Below, in pieces: positions 50,197 through 57,793 of a stretch of DNA of 64,000 bases; the first letter of the stretch is position 1, and each line of letters begins with the position of its first letter. The position numbers and the translations under genes were made by a program. Source of the DNA: Arcicella lustrica (GTDB lineage Bacteria; Bacteroidota; Bacteroidia; Cytophagales; Spirosomataceae); assembly GCF_034930985.1 (NCBI RefSeq), contig NZ_JAYGIM010000001.1, positions 496,001 to 560,000 on the forward strand. The letters run 5' to 3'. Below the pieces are notes generated by a model that was given only the letters and a program-made list of their open reading frames with translations, had not been told where the DNA came from and searched no databases.

Positions 50197-50435
50197 TGGC
50201 AAACGTACTAGAGAAGTTATTGGAAGTACTTGATAACAAAACGTTAGAAGGCTTCATCTCAGGGAAAACAGCCCCTAAAATTGACCTCAATACCAATGTT
50301 TCTGTTGAGCCAGAAACCGTAAAAACAATGGGATGGTACATCTTTTTAGCTTTCTCGGGTTCGTTCATCATTCTAGCATTTTTGATGTATTGGGCAATGC
50401 GTTGGGCTATTATTTCAGCCCTAAGAAATAGATAA
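50196..50435 (+). CDS. Small C-terminally anchored membrane protein (79 aa)
   Basis: A polar head of about 45 residues, then one membrane helix (GWYIFLAFSGSFIILAFLMY) and a short basic tail. It starts in a TAATG overlap with the preceding gene and is followed by a hairpin. The function is unknown; it has the general plan of its neighbours. Confidence 0.55.
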   Translation: MANVLEKLLEVLDNKTLEGFISGKTAPKIDLNTNVSVEPETVKTMGWYIFLAFSGSFIILAFLMYWAMRWAIISALRNR

Positions 50436-50441
50436 TCAATT

Positions 50442-50461
50442 GGGGAGTTTTCGAACTCCCC
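50442..50461 (+). terminator. Hairpin GGGGAGTT/AACTCCCC
   Basis: A perfect 8-bp stem with TTCG tetraloop, a very stable RNA hairpin, lies in the 42-bp gap between two late genes. Only three T residues follow, so termination is probably partial. Confidence 0.6.
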
Positions 50462-50477
50462 TTTAACAAAAACTATA

Positions 50478-50957
50478 ATGAAAAAAAGTAAAGCTCTTCA
50501 AGACGCTGAACAGAATTTGCTTTTAGCACAAAAAGAATTAGATGTGCAACTAGAAAAGGATGGAGTGTCATCTTTAAACGATTTCAGAAATGAGAATAAA
50601 AACAAAAATTCTTTGGTGTTTATTCTTATCACGATTGCAACATCATTTTTATACTTTTGGTTGAATGATGTGATAATTACTTTGTATCCAGATGCGGGTG
50701 TTCATGCCATTGTAACATTGCACAAAGCCGCAGCTGTGTTGGTGTTTATGCTTTTAACCGAAGTCCTTTTGATTGGGCTGGAAAAGGTAAAAGATAACTA
50801 CTTAACAAGATATGGTGATAGTAACAAATACTTGACCCTTGATAAAATAAGTGATTTCTACAATGCTGAACCCCAAACAAGACTATGGTTAAGATTCGCA
50901 TACTTTGCATTGCGCTTTTACTGTGCAATATCTTTAGCTTCGGGCAATCTAATTTAG
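50478..50957 (+). CDS. Polytopic membrane protein (159 aa)
   Basis: It has a charged helical head (residues 1-45), then three membrane helices (LVFILITIATSFLYFWLNDV, AAAVLVFMLLTEVLLIGLEK and a C-terminal FAYFALRFYCAISLAS). The last 73 bases overlap the next gene in another frame. A holin-like role is possible from topology and from the peptidoglycan enzyme next to it, but this is not established. Confidence 0.55.
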   Translation: MKKSKALQDAEQNLLLAQKELDVQLEKDGVSSLNDFRNENKNKNSLVFILITIATSFLYFWLNDVIITLYPDAGVHAIVTLHKAAAVLVFMLLTEVLLIGLEKVKDNYLTRYGDSNKYLTLDKISDFYNAEPQTRLWLRFAYFALRFYCAISLASGNLI

Positions 50958-51487
50958 ATTCAACCCGAAAAATTAGAGCCATTCAAAAAAAGGTAATCCT
51001 AGCTCAATTGAATGTGAGAGAGGAAACGGGTAATAATGATGGCTACCAAATTGACCTTTATCGTGTCTCAGTAGCCAAATGGCTGAATGCCATGAAGCCA
51101 AAGCCCGCATGGTGTGCCTGTTTCTATTATTTTTTATTCTATTCAATTGATGTAAAGTTAACGGTACGTTCAGCCAGAGCCAGAGAGTATTTTAGCGATA
51201 AGCTTGGTAGTTATAACCCAAATCTTAGAATTGAACGACCTCCAGAATTCGGTTGGCCCGTTGGGTACAAGTTTGGGAAAAATGCAGAAATAAGGCACAT
51301 CGGTTCAGTTTATGAATGGAATCCCGACCCCAAAGTAACGATGTGTAGAATATTGGAAGGTAATACAAGTAGTTCGGGTGTAACTGGTGTGGATAGAGAT
51401 GGTGATGGCGTTTACATTAAATGGCGCCCTAAATCAGCTATCTACAGGTGTACACCACTAAATCGTTTAAAAACAAATGGGAAATAA
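50885..51487 (+). CDS. Secreted CHAP-like cysteine peptidase/amidase
   Basis: In this 200-residue protein, a signal peptide (VKIRILCIALLLCNIFSFG) supports the start even though it overlaps the previous gene by 73 bp. The mature part follows the CHAP plan: REETGNNDGYQIDLY, the nucleophile region KPAWCACFYYF (Cys77), His138 in EIRHIGSVYEW, and an E-G-N-T segment with a later DGDGVYIKWRP. It is expected to cut peptidoglycan cross-links in the periplasm. It is the first of four wall enzymes in this operon. Confidence 0.75.
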   Translation: MVKIRILCIALLLCNIFSFGQSNLDSTRKIRAIQKKVILAQLNVREETGNNDGYQIDLYRVSVAKWLNAMKPKPAWCACFYYFLFYSIDVKLTVRSARAREYFSDKLGSYNPNLRIERPPEFGWPVGYKFGKNAEIRHIGSVYEWNPDPKVTMCRILEGNTSSSGVTGVDRDGDGVYIKWRPKSAIYRCTPLNRLKTNGK

Positions 51488-51818
51488 TTTTAAGGAACTT
51501 ATCACCATTATGATAGGCTTAATTTGCTCAGGTTTTGTAGGTCTTATTGTTTATGTATTTACATCTAATTCAAATATTACTTCAAAACGAATCGACACAA
51601 GGTCGAAGGAGAACGAGGAAAATGCCGAAGAGATTTCAAATGTTAAGATTGCAATAAAAGGTCTTGAAGGGAGAATCGTTTCGCTTGAAAATGGTCAAGC
51701 TAAAAACGAAAAACTTCTCAATGAGAAAATTGATAGGTTAGAGCAGAAAATTGATAAATTATTTCAAATGCTTCTTCATTCGAAATTAAATTTAAAATCA
51801 ATAAACGAAGATGGATGA
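51477..51818 (+). CDS. Membrane-anchored coiled-coil protein (113 aa)
   Basis: It has an N-terminal membrane helix (LITIMIGLICSGFVGLIVYV), then about 65 residues of coiled coil (IAIKGLEGRIVSLENGQAKN, LNEKIDRLEQKIDKLFQMLL). In size and build it resembles spanin-like or bridging proteins and small virion scaffold proteins. It overlaps both neighbours slightly. Confidence 0.6.
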   Translation: MGNNFKELITIMIGLICSGFVGLIVYVFTSNSNITSKRIDTRSKENEENAEEISNVKIAIKGLEGRIVSLENGQAKNEKLLNEKIDRLEQKIDKLFQMLLHSKLNLKSINEDG

Positions 51819-51951
51819 AAATAAAGTAACACCCAAGATGGAGTATTGGGGTTGGGTATTATCCTTGATTGCCACCATCATCACAATCGTTTGGATTGGG
51901 TACAATGCCACTAAAGAATACAAGCGACGGCACAAAATAAAGCTACAATAA
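51811..51951 (+). CDS. Single-helix membrane peptide (46 aa) with basic tail
   Basis: A 46-codon frame starts in the end of the previous gene and shares one base with the next (TAATG). It has a short polar head, one helix (WGWVLSLIATIITIVWIGY) and the tail K-E-Y-K-R-R-H-K-I-K. Coupling on both sides supports translation. Confidence 0.6.
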   Translation: MDENKVTPKMEYWGWVLSLIATIITIVWIGYNATKEYKRRHKIKLQ

Positions 51952-52604
51952 TGTTAGTATATCTTGGAAATATAGAGAAGGAAAATCAAAATGAGTTTGA
52001 GGTAGTTGTTAGGCAAATTTGTAAAGACTGCAAAATAGCGAACCCAAATTGGTTGATGATAATCATGTATGCGGAGTCAAATTTGAGACTTGTAAGTAAT
52101 TCAATTGGGGCTTATGGTTACATACAAATTACCCCTTCAACGGCACTTGGGCTTGGTATATCCATCACAGAATTGCGAAAGCTTTCTTGGAAAGGATATA
52201 TGCAATATGCAAAAGCGTATATTCAAGAGCGTATCAAGGATGCAAACGGAGTTGCTCCATCATCGGCTTATGAGTTATACGAATTGATACACTATCCTAT
52301 ATCTTATAGAAAGCCCGACAGTTATGTACTTTATTCCGAAGGTTCTAGTGCTTATTCAGGTAACAAGGCTTTAGATTACAACAAAGATGGTAAGGTAATT
52401 AATGCAGAAGTGAAGCAATTTATTGACAGCAAATGCCCTGTTTTTTATGATAAATCTATGCTTTTGAAACCCGAAGACTCTACCAATTATTACTATCAAA
52501 ATTATCAAGTAGGCAACATAATCGTATCTGTTTCAATCGTCGTATTGCTGTTTGTCTGGATGCAAATTTTTAAGAAAAGAAATTTTAAAATAAAAAAACA
52601 ATAA
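51951..52604 (+). CDS. Lytic transglycosylase with C-terminal membrane anchor
   Basis: In this 217-residue protein, residues 20-140 form an SLT-type lysozyme-like domain: catalytic Glu42 in IIMYAESNLRL, then GAYGYIQITPSTALGLG. A single membrane helix (IIVSVSIVVLLFVWMQIF) and a tail K-K-R-N-F-K-I-K-K-Q end the protein. There is no signal peptide, so the enzyme reaches the wall by an unusual route, for example as part of a virion membrane, as for P7 of phage PRD1. It is the first of two transglycosylases in the operon. Confidence 0.78.
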   Translation: MLVYLGNIEKENQNEFEVVVRQICKDCKIANPNWLMIIMYAESNLRLVSNSIGAYGYIQITPSTALGLGISITELRKLSWKGYMQYAKAYIQERIKDANGVAPSSAYELYELIHYPISYRKPDSYVLYSEGSSAYSGNKALDYNKDGKVINAEVKQFIDSKCPVFYDKSMLLKPEDSTNYYYQNYQVGNIIVSVSIVVLLFVWMQIFKKRNFKIKKQ

Positions 52605-52605
52605 C

Positions 52606-53052
52606 ATGGAAATTTTTGGATTGGGTAAAAAGAAGACTCATAAGTTTAAATTTAAAAAAGGTGATAAAGTAATTTACATCGGTACTTTAAAAAAGTATAA
52701 AGGTAAAGTCATGACAGTTGTTTCGGCTGAACACGACAAGGAAAGAGGTAATATTTATGAGGTAAAACACGGTAAAACGATGCACGATTTTTCCGAAAAA
52801 GTCCTAATTCGTCAACGTGGTTTGGGTGAAGGTTTGGGGGAGGGTTTAGGCGAATTGGAAGGATTAGGTAAAACACCTAAATATACCATTCAGCAAGTTG
52901 ACCAAATTGCCAAAAAAATTCAGCATAATTCTGGTGTGAAGAAAACAGTAACGGTGAAACATTACAACATTTCAAGAAGTAAAGCTAAAGAAATTGCTTT
53001 TGAAAAAGTAAAGTCAATTTCGCCAAAAGCAATTCTGAAATCAATCAAGTAA
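52606..53052 (+). CDS. Basic protein with KOW/SH3-like head and GLGEGLGE repeat
   Basis: In this 148-residue highly basic soluble protein, residues 12-70 form a small barrel (KFKKGDKVIYIGTLKKYKGK, VMTVVSAEHDKERGNIYEV) like KOW or SH3 domains. A short Gly-Leu-Glu repeat (GLGEGLGEGLGELEGLG) joins it to a Lys-rich helical tail. The charge suggests binding to DNA or RNA, perhaps as a genome-associated protein. A terminator follows. Confidence 0.6.
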   Translation: MEIFGLGKKKTHKFKFKKGDKVIYIGTLKKYKGKVMTVVSAEHDKERGNIYEVKHGKTMHDFSEKVLIRQRGLGEGLGEGLGELEGLGKTPKYTIQQVDQIAKKIQHNSGVKKTVTVKHYNISRSKAKEIAFEKVKSISPKAILKSIK

Positions 53053-53070
53053 TTTTTATCATTTAAACCA

Positions 53071-53101
53071 AAAATGCTGTATTGATGAAGTACAGCATTT
53101 T
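53071..53101. terminator. Intrinsic terminator
   Basis: A perfect 11-bp stem (AAAATGCTGTA with TACAGCATTTT) and 9-nt loop, with T-rich sequence following, lies between the basic protein and the second transglycosylase. It splits the late operon. Confidence 0.8.
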
Positions 53102-53110
53102 AATTTTATC

Positions 53111-54028
53111 ATGAAAACAGGAAAATTCATTCTAATTGTCGTAGCCTTTTTTGTGCTTTTATTCGGTGTATATTACTTTCTAAACTACAATCCACAAAAA
53201 GTGTCTGCTAAACTTGATTTAAACACTTATGAGCCAGACTCTAGTTATCAGGCTGGTTTCCAAGCACGTGATTTAGGTTTTGCCAAAAATAATTTTCAAT
53301 ATGAAATTTCTGGACAGCTCTTCAATTCTTTGACAGAAACAGTACCTGCAAATGCTACGAAACAGTCATTTTATCCAATGACTAAACTAATAAGTACTGG
53401 AAGTGTAGTAAAATGGTCAGCAACCAATAGAGAAGATAATAAGGTAAGAATTAAGTCTGTTTGGGATGCCTACGGTAAAATTATTCAAGAAGCATCAGAT
53501 GTACATAGAATTCCTGCTCATATCATTTTAGGTATTATTGCCGTAGAGCATGATGATTCTGTTAGTGTAAAAGATTCTGCCTTTTCATCTTCAGGTATTT
53601 ATCTCGGATTAGCTCAAATTTCTCTATCGACTGCCAAAGATTCAGTACTTAGATACCCGACTATTGGTTGGATTACAAAAGCACAATTGAAGCCGTTTCA
53701 GGATAAAGGATTAATCAAGAATAACACAATTATTCTTACAAAAAAAGATTTGCTTAAACCAGATGTTAACATTCATGCTTGCGCAGCAACTTTAAGTGGT
53801 TTAGCCTTCAAATATGGCTTTATTAATACTTATCGCTGGATTTTTGCCTATAACCGTGGGGAAGGTAGAATGATTAATGACGGTACGCAAGATTTGAAAA
53901 TGGATGAGCTTGTCAAGTATTACAGAAAAGTGAAAGCCCATGCTGTGGGGGCAAACTACATCACCAATATTTTAGGACCAAACGGTTCGGTAGATATAAT
54001 TTTCAACGACCTAAACATCCAAAGCTAA
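53111..54028 (+). CDS. Lytic transglycosylase with N-terminal membrane anchor
   Basis: This 305-residue protein has an N-terminal helix (FILIVVAFFVLLFGVYYFL) that anchors or exports it. Residues 115-290 form a lysozyme-like transglycosylase domain: AHIILGIIAVEHDDS with catalytic Glu146, IYLGLAQISLSTA, and IFAYNRGEGRM in the usual A-Y-N-x-G position. It cleaves the glycan strands of peptidoglycan. Unlike the one at 51951, it has a conventional orientation. It directly precedes the YiiX-like peptidase gene. Confidence 0.82.
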   Translation: MKTGKFILIVVAFFVLLFGVYYFLNYNPQKVSAKLDLNTYEPDSSYQAGFQARDLGFAKNNFQYEISGQLFNSLTETVPANATKQSFYPMTKLISTGSVVKWSATNREDNKVRIKSVWDAYGKIIQEASDVHRIPAHIILGIIAVEHDDSVSVKDSAFSSSGIYLGLAQISLSTAKDSVLRYPTIGWITKAQLKPFQDKGLIKNNTIILTKKDLLKPDVNIHACAATLSGLAFKYGFINTYRWIFAYNRGEGRMINDGTQDLKMDELVKYYRKVKAHAVGANYITNILGPNGSVDIIFNDLNIQS

Positions 54029-54511
54029 ATGCACCTACTGTTTGAGCATTACAAAAATATTGATAATTACTTCAAGCAAAGAATAATGCTTTTGGGAGTT
54101 AAAGGTGATTGGGTACACTGTGAAATCATTTTTGATGAATTGGATAACCTGAGAGCATCTTCGTGGGGAAGCAAAGGAACTGATTTTGAAAAATGGGAGA
54201 ACATCAAGAAACCTAATCTTTTTGAGATTTATATGCTCCCTTCTGAAAATTGGCGTGAAGTGTATCAGTTTATGAAAAATCATGAAGGAACACCTTATGA
54301 TAAATTGGGGGTAATAGGCATGGTTTATGGGATAGCAGTTCAGCATAAGAATAGTAAGTTCTGTTCAGAAATCTGTTATGAAGCCATTAAAAACCATGTT
54401 TCTTTGCCGATACCATCAGTTCGTCCATCATCAGTAAGCCCACTCCAATTACGAAGATGGATTATTAATTCAGGCGTTAAGCGTGTGCCATCATCGGCAT
54501 TAAACAAATAA
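54029..54511 (+). CDS. YiiX-like permuted NlpC/P60 cysteine hydrolase
   Basis: This 160-residue protein follows the permuted papain-fold plan: His30 in VKGDWVHCEIIFDE near the start, an aromatic middle segment YMLPSENWREVYQFM, a turn motif EGTPYDKLG, and the nucleophile Cys112 in KFCSEICYEAI near the end. Such enzymes act on peptide or amide bonds of cell-wall or lipid substrates. It starts directly after the transglycosylase stop and has no signal peptide. Confidence 0.72.
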   Translation: MHLLFEHYKNIDNYFKQRIMLLGVKGDWVHCEIIFDELDNLRASSWGSKGTDFEKWENIKKPNLFEIYMLPSENWREVYQFMKNHEGTPYDKLGVIGMVYGIAVQHKNSKFCSEICYEAIKNHVSLPIPSVRPSSVSPLQLRRWIINSGVKRVPSSALNK

Positions 54512-54515
54512 TCAA

Positions 54516-55103
54516 ATGGCATCAATTATTGGAAAATACCTGTACGTCAATGATGGCATTGAGTACGTAGAATATTTTGAAGCACCTACCATTTCATCAA
54601 GAAGCTATGGTACTGGTTACGGTGCATTACTTGGTATAGTAACCAAAGAAAATGTATCGGGTTTAGGTGATACCACCAAGTTTACAGAATTTGAAAAAGA
54701 CGGAGAAAAATTCTATGTAATTTTTAATACAAGGGAGTTTAATCTAGCAGACTCTATTGTAAACGATAGTACACCAGTTTCAGCAAATACCTCTTCTGAT
54801 AAAAATATCTTTGAAAAAGGAATCGACCTTGCGAAGAGTTTATTTGATTTTTTTGGCAAAAATAAATCAAATAAACCCGTGACAAACGGCACTGATGATA
54901 CTGAAAATAGTGATACTGATAATGTTAAAACTGAAACAGAGGTAGCCAATCCAGTACTCACTTGGTTAAAAGCAAATTGGCTCTGGTTTATGCCAATGAT
55001 AGTTCTAATTCCTGTACTTATTTTTCTATTAATTAGAAGTGCGAATAGAAAACGACTTGCAAGAAACCAATTTAATCAAAGCCCGCAAACACCAATTTTA
55101 TAG
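54516..55103 (+). CDS. C-terminally anchored membrane protein with SH3-like head
   Basis: In this 195-residue protein, the head (residues 1-85) is strand-rich, with the order GIVTKENVSGLGDTTKFTEF then KFYVIFNTREF resembling the SH3-like heads of the proteins at 48968 and 55915. A polar linker rich in Asp/Thr/Asn follows, then one helix (LWFMPMIVLIPVLIFLLI) and a tail of R-S-A-N-R-K-R-L-A-R. No signal peptide is present. Confidence 0.55.
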   Translation: MASIIGKYLYVNDGIEYVEYFEAPTISSRSYGTGYGALLGIVTKENVSGLGDTTKFTEFEKDGEKFYVIFNTREFNLADSIVNDSTPVSANTSSDKNIFEKGIDLAKSLFDFFGKNKSNKPVTNGTDDTENSDTDNVKTETEVANPVLTWLKANWLWFMPMIVLIPVLIFLLIRSANRKRLARNQFNQSPQTPIL

Positions 55104-55105
55104 TA

Positions 55106-55912
55106 ATGGCTTATACAAAAAGAAAAGTTGCATTGGTAGATATTTCCGCTAAAGTTGGTTTTACTAAACTTACCGAAATAGCTTCGGCTATTCAAATCCA
55201 AATGCAAAGGGATGTTGCTCCGCATTGGGGTATTGAAGCTGACGTTGTTGCGTTTAAGTACGAATCTGAAGTGCCAAATGAATACTGGATAGCAACAGTA
55301 GTTGATTCTATTCCAGAGCGTACTGGAATAAATGGTTACCATTCTTTTACGGGTACTGGAGATGCTAGAAGAGCTTATTGTAAGGTTATTTACAGAAATT
55401 GGACAGACTTTGATTTTACACAAAGTAGATTTGAAAAAGTAGTAAGCGAAGAAATCATAGAAATGTGTATTAATCCATTTCTTGAAAATAGGCTGGTTGG
55501 TACAGACCCTGAGTTTCCGGATAGAACCGCTACATTCTTGGTAGAGTTAGGCGACCCGGGTAATAGATTGGATATTGGATATTATATCAATGATGTATTT
55601 GTAACTGACTTTATTTATCCGTCTTATTATAATGCAATCCACGTAGATGGTACAAAATACGACCACCTAGGTTTGATACCAAAACCTTATTCAATTGTAG
55701 ATGGAGGTTATCAAATCTTCCAGCGAGCTGGTCAATGGTACAACGCCCTAAAAATTAAAGGCAAACTGTATTTCATTAAACAAGGTGAAGATATTCCACA
55801 GCAAGCAAGTGAAGACATAAATAGTACCTTTTTGATGTGGTTTTTCGGAGTATTCATCCTAGTTTTTTTCCTAATCATTTTGTTGGGAAAGATTTTTAAA
55901 TCCAAATATTAA
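55106..55912 (+). CDS. Membrane-anchored protein resembling a degenerate metalloprotease-like family
   Basis: In this 268-residue protein, residues 15-130 follow a pattern I remember from a bacterial family of unknown function: IQIQMQRDVAPHWGIEADVV, then a segment ending VSEEIIEMCINPFLENR. In relatives the corresponding site reads S-H-E-x-L-E-M-x-x-D-P, so the candidate metal-binding His is Glu115 here. A C-terminal helix (TFLMWFFGVFILVFFLIILL) and basic end (G-K-I-F-K-S-K-Y) anchor it. The enzymatic activity may therefore be lost. Confidence 0.5.
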   Translation: MAYTKRKVALVDISAKVGFTKLTEIASAIQIQMQRDVAPHWGIEADVVAFKYESEVPNEYWIATVVDSIPERTGINGYHSFTGTGDARRAYCKVIYRNWTDFDFTQSRFEKVVSEEIIEMCINPFLENRLVGTDPEFPDRTATFLVELGDPGNRLDIGYYINDVFVTDFIYPSYYNAIHVDGTKYDHLGLIPKPYSIVDGGYQIFQRAGQWYNALKIKGKLYFIKQGEDIPQQASEDINSTFLMWFFGVFILVFFLIILLGKIFKSKY

Positions 55913-55914
55913 CA

Positions 55915-56505
55915 ATGGCAGCAATTACTAAAGATACAGAATGTTATGTGGGTATTCCTGGGGAGCAATTCGCTTATGAAACGACAAATTTCCCCGGCAA
56001 TAAGCAAATTTTACAATCCTTCTATGGTGATACAGATGGTGCAGCAGAGCCACCAAAAGACTTAGTACTTCTTATAGGGGATAAATTAGGAATTGCTTTA
56101 GGTCAAGTTATTATTGATGGAGGTATTGAATACCAGTTGATGAGTTTTAATGTGACTGTTAGGGAGTCTAGTGGATTTTTGGGGTGGGGTCAAGGTACAT
56201 ACAGAGAGGAAAGAAGACCCGTCTATGTGAAATCAGAAATTATTACCCTAGATGCTGTTTGGGCTGAACAGGAACGATACAAGCGCCTGAACAAAGAAAA
56301 AATAGCCACTGAAGCAGCTGCTAAAAAAAAGCAAAATATTATTGATAAGCTGGCTGATGGTACAACTCCCCAAACGGGTAATGCCGCTGGAAATAGTTCA
56401 TTAAACCTTACAACAATTGTATTGATTGTCTTTGGGTTTATATCAGTAATTATAGGTGGTGTTTTATTGTGGAAAGGCAGACAAGACAAAAAAAATAAAC
56501 AATAA
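55915..56505 (+). CDS. C-terminally anchored membrane protein with SH3-like segment
   Basis: This 196-residue protein has a strand-rich head (LLIGDKLGIALGQVIIDGGI, YQLMSFNVTVRE), a charged helix near residues 120-150 (YKRLNKEKIATEAAAKKKQN), a linker, one membrane helix (LTTIVLIVFGFISVIIGGVL) and a K-G-R-Q-D-K-K-N-K-Q tail. It starts 2 bp after the previous gene. The function is unknown; the architecture matches its neighbours. Confidence 0.55.
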   Translation: MAAITKDTECYVGIPGEQFAYETTNFPGNKQILQSFYGDTDGAAEPPKDLVLLIGDKLGIALGQVIIDGGIEYQLMSFNVTVRESSGFLGWGQGTYREERRPVYVKSEIITLDAVWAEQERYKRLNKEKIATEAAAKKKQNIIDKLADGTTPQTGNAAGNSSLNLTTIVLIVFGFISVIIGGVLLWKGRQDKKNKQ

Positions 56506-56509
56506 GGAA

Positions 56510-57049
56510 ATGGGTCTATTTAATTCAAAAAGTTCAACAACATCGCTTCCTATTGGTTCTTCAACGCCATCTACTACCACACCCACAAAGACTACTACTG
56601 AAACGAATGATTCTTCTTCAACAGGTGGTAGTTTTTTAGATGTAATTGGTGGGATTTTTGGCGCATCTGGTTCTGGTTCAGGTTCAAATAAAACTAATAC
56701 GGGTTCAGGAGACCCCGCATCAAGTATCGTTTCATCGCTTACTAATGTTGCATCGGCGTGGATTAATGGTGATGCAAATAAGCAAGTAGCAAAGCTTAAT
56801 GTAGAGGCTGAAAAGCTGATGGCACAGGCAGAAGCCAGTAAGGCTGACCAAGCCCTTTACGATGCCCTGAAAGCACAGGCAGAAACAAAAACTAATGAGG
56901 CTACTCAATTAGCCAATCGAGCAAAATCAAACAATATAACCAATTGGTTGCTAGTAGCCTCTGTGCTTGCTTTAGCCTTTGGGATTATTTACTTAGTCTT
57001 TAAAGCTGTTTTTGGATGGACATCCAAAAAACAAAATCCAATTACTTAA
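56510..57049 (+). CDS. Ser/Thr/Gly-rich C-terminally anchored protein, paralog of next gene
   Basis: This 179-residue protein has a low-complexity Ser/Thr/Gly/Asn start (to about residue 75), a helical segment (VEAEKLMAQAEASKADQALY) and one membrane helix ending VFKAVFGWTSKKQN. The helical and anchor parts match the next gene (YEAEAEASKEDTELYLLLVA; F-K-I-A-F-G-W-V-K), so these are tandem duplicates, with the low-complexity arm added only here. The Met at 56510 is chosen because the upstream frame only mirrors the preceding gene. Confidence 0.6.
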   Translation: MGLFNSKSSTTSLPIGSSTPSTTTPTKTTTETNDSSSTGGSFLDVIGGIFGASGSGSGSNKTNTGSGDPASSIVSSLTNVASAWINGDANKQVAKLNVEAEKLMAQAEASKADQALYDALKAQAETKTNEATQLANRAKSNNITNWLLVASVLALAFGIIYLVFKAVFGWTSKKQNPIT

Positions 57050-57055
57050 TTCAAA

Positions 57056-57394
57056 ATGGTTGCATTCGAGCCAATTTCAATTGCTGTTGAAGTATTATCT
57101 CAAATTGGGATATTCTTTGCTGACAAAGATGCCCAAAAATCAATTGAAGATAGTAAAAAAATCCAAAAGCTTTATGAAGCAGAGGCAGAAGCAAGTAAAG
57201 AGGATACTGAATTGTATCTGCTTTTGGTAGCTAAGGCAAATAAGCAAAAACAACAAACAACCCTATTGGCTTCTCAAGCGATACAAGAAAATAAGAAGGT
57301 CGTATATACAATAGGGTTTGTTTTCCTTTTAGTCTTGATTCTCTTATTTTTTGTATTCAAAATAGCGTTTGGCTGGGTCAAAAGAAGATTATGA
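57056..57394 (+). CDS. Small C-terminally anchored protein, paralog of previous gene
   Basis: This 112-residue protein has helices around residues 20-75 (KSIEDSKKIQKLYEAEAEAS), then a single membrane helix (VVYTIGFVFLLVLILLFFVF) and F-G-W-V-K-R-R-L. It shares its helix and anchor layout with the gene just upstream and overlaps the next by 4 bp. The function is unknown. Confidence 0.6.
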   Translation: MVAFEPISIAVEVLSQIGIFFADKDAQKSIEDSKKIQKLYEAEAEASKEDTELYLLLVAKANKQKQQTTLLASQAIQENKKVVYTIGFVFLLVLILLFFVFKIAFGWVKRRL

Positions 57395-57792
57395 ACAAGA
57401 AAACAATTCTCCTTATCATTCTTTCAATCCTTGCAACTTTTGCAGGGTTTTTCTGGTATTTCTCGGCTTACATCAAAAGGAAAACAAGCTCTTCGAACAT
57501 TCCACAAACAGGCAATAAGGATAACGAAGTAGATAGTATTGTGATAAATAATCTCTATGATAAAGTGCAGACTTTAATTGATAGAGATTTAGTTATTCAT
57601 GTCAATTCTTTCGCATTGATACCTGACTTAGCACCTGAAGACGAACGAATTATTGTCGTAGCAGTAGATGAGACGAAGGGTAATGTGAAATCAACCTATC
57701 TACACGATGCTAGTGGGTTTACCCTTATATCTTCTCAAAACAATGCAGAATTTGAATATGTAATTCCATTAAATGGGTTTTTAAATATCTAA
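57391..57792 (+). CDS. N-terminally anchored hypothetical protein (133 aa)
   Basis: An N-terminal membrane helix (TILLIILSILATFAGFFWYF) is followed by a short basic loop and then a strand-rich domain (KVQTLIDRDLVIHVNSFALI, ERIIVVAVDETKGNVKSTYL). It lies directly upstream of the giant spike-like gene, 1 bp from its start, so it may attach or assemble that protein. The function is unknown. Confidence 0.55.
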   Translation: MNKKTILLIILSILATFAGFFWYFSAYIKRKTSSSNIPQTGNKDNEVDSIVINNLYDKVQTLIDRDLVIHVNSFALIPDLAPEDERIIVVAVDETKGNVKSTYLHDASGFTLISSQNNAEFEYVIPLNGFLNI

Positions 57793-57793
57793 T

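Noticed and set aside
44209..57792. Type VI-like, contractile tail or conjugation (tra) apparatus
   Set aside because: No sheath, tube, baseplate, VgrG, relaxase, VirB4-like or coupling protein motif was found; the one ATPase is compact and solitary.
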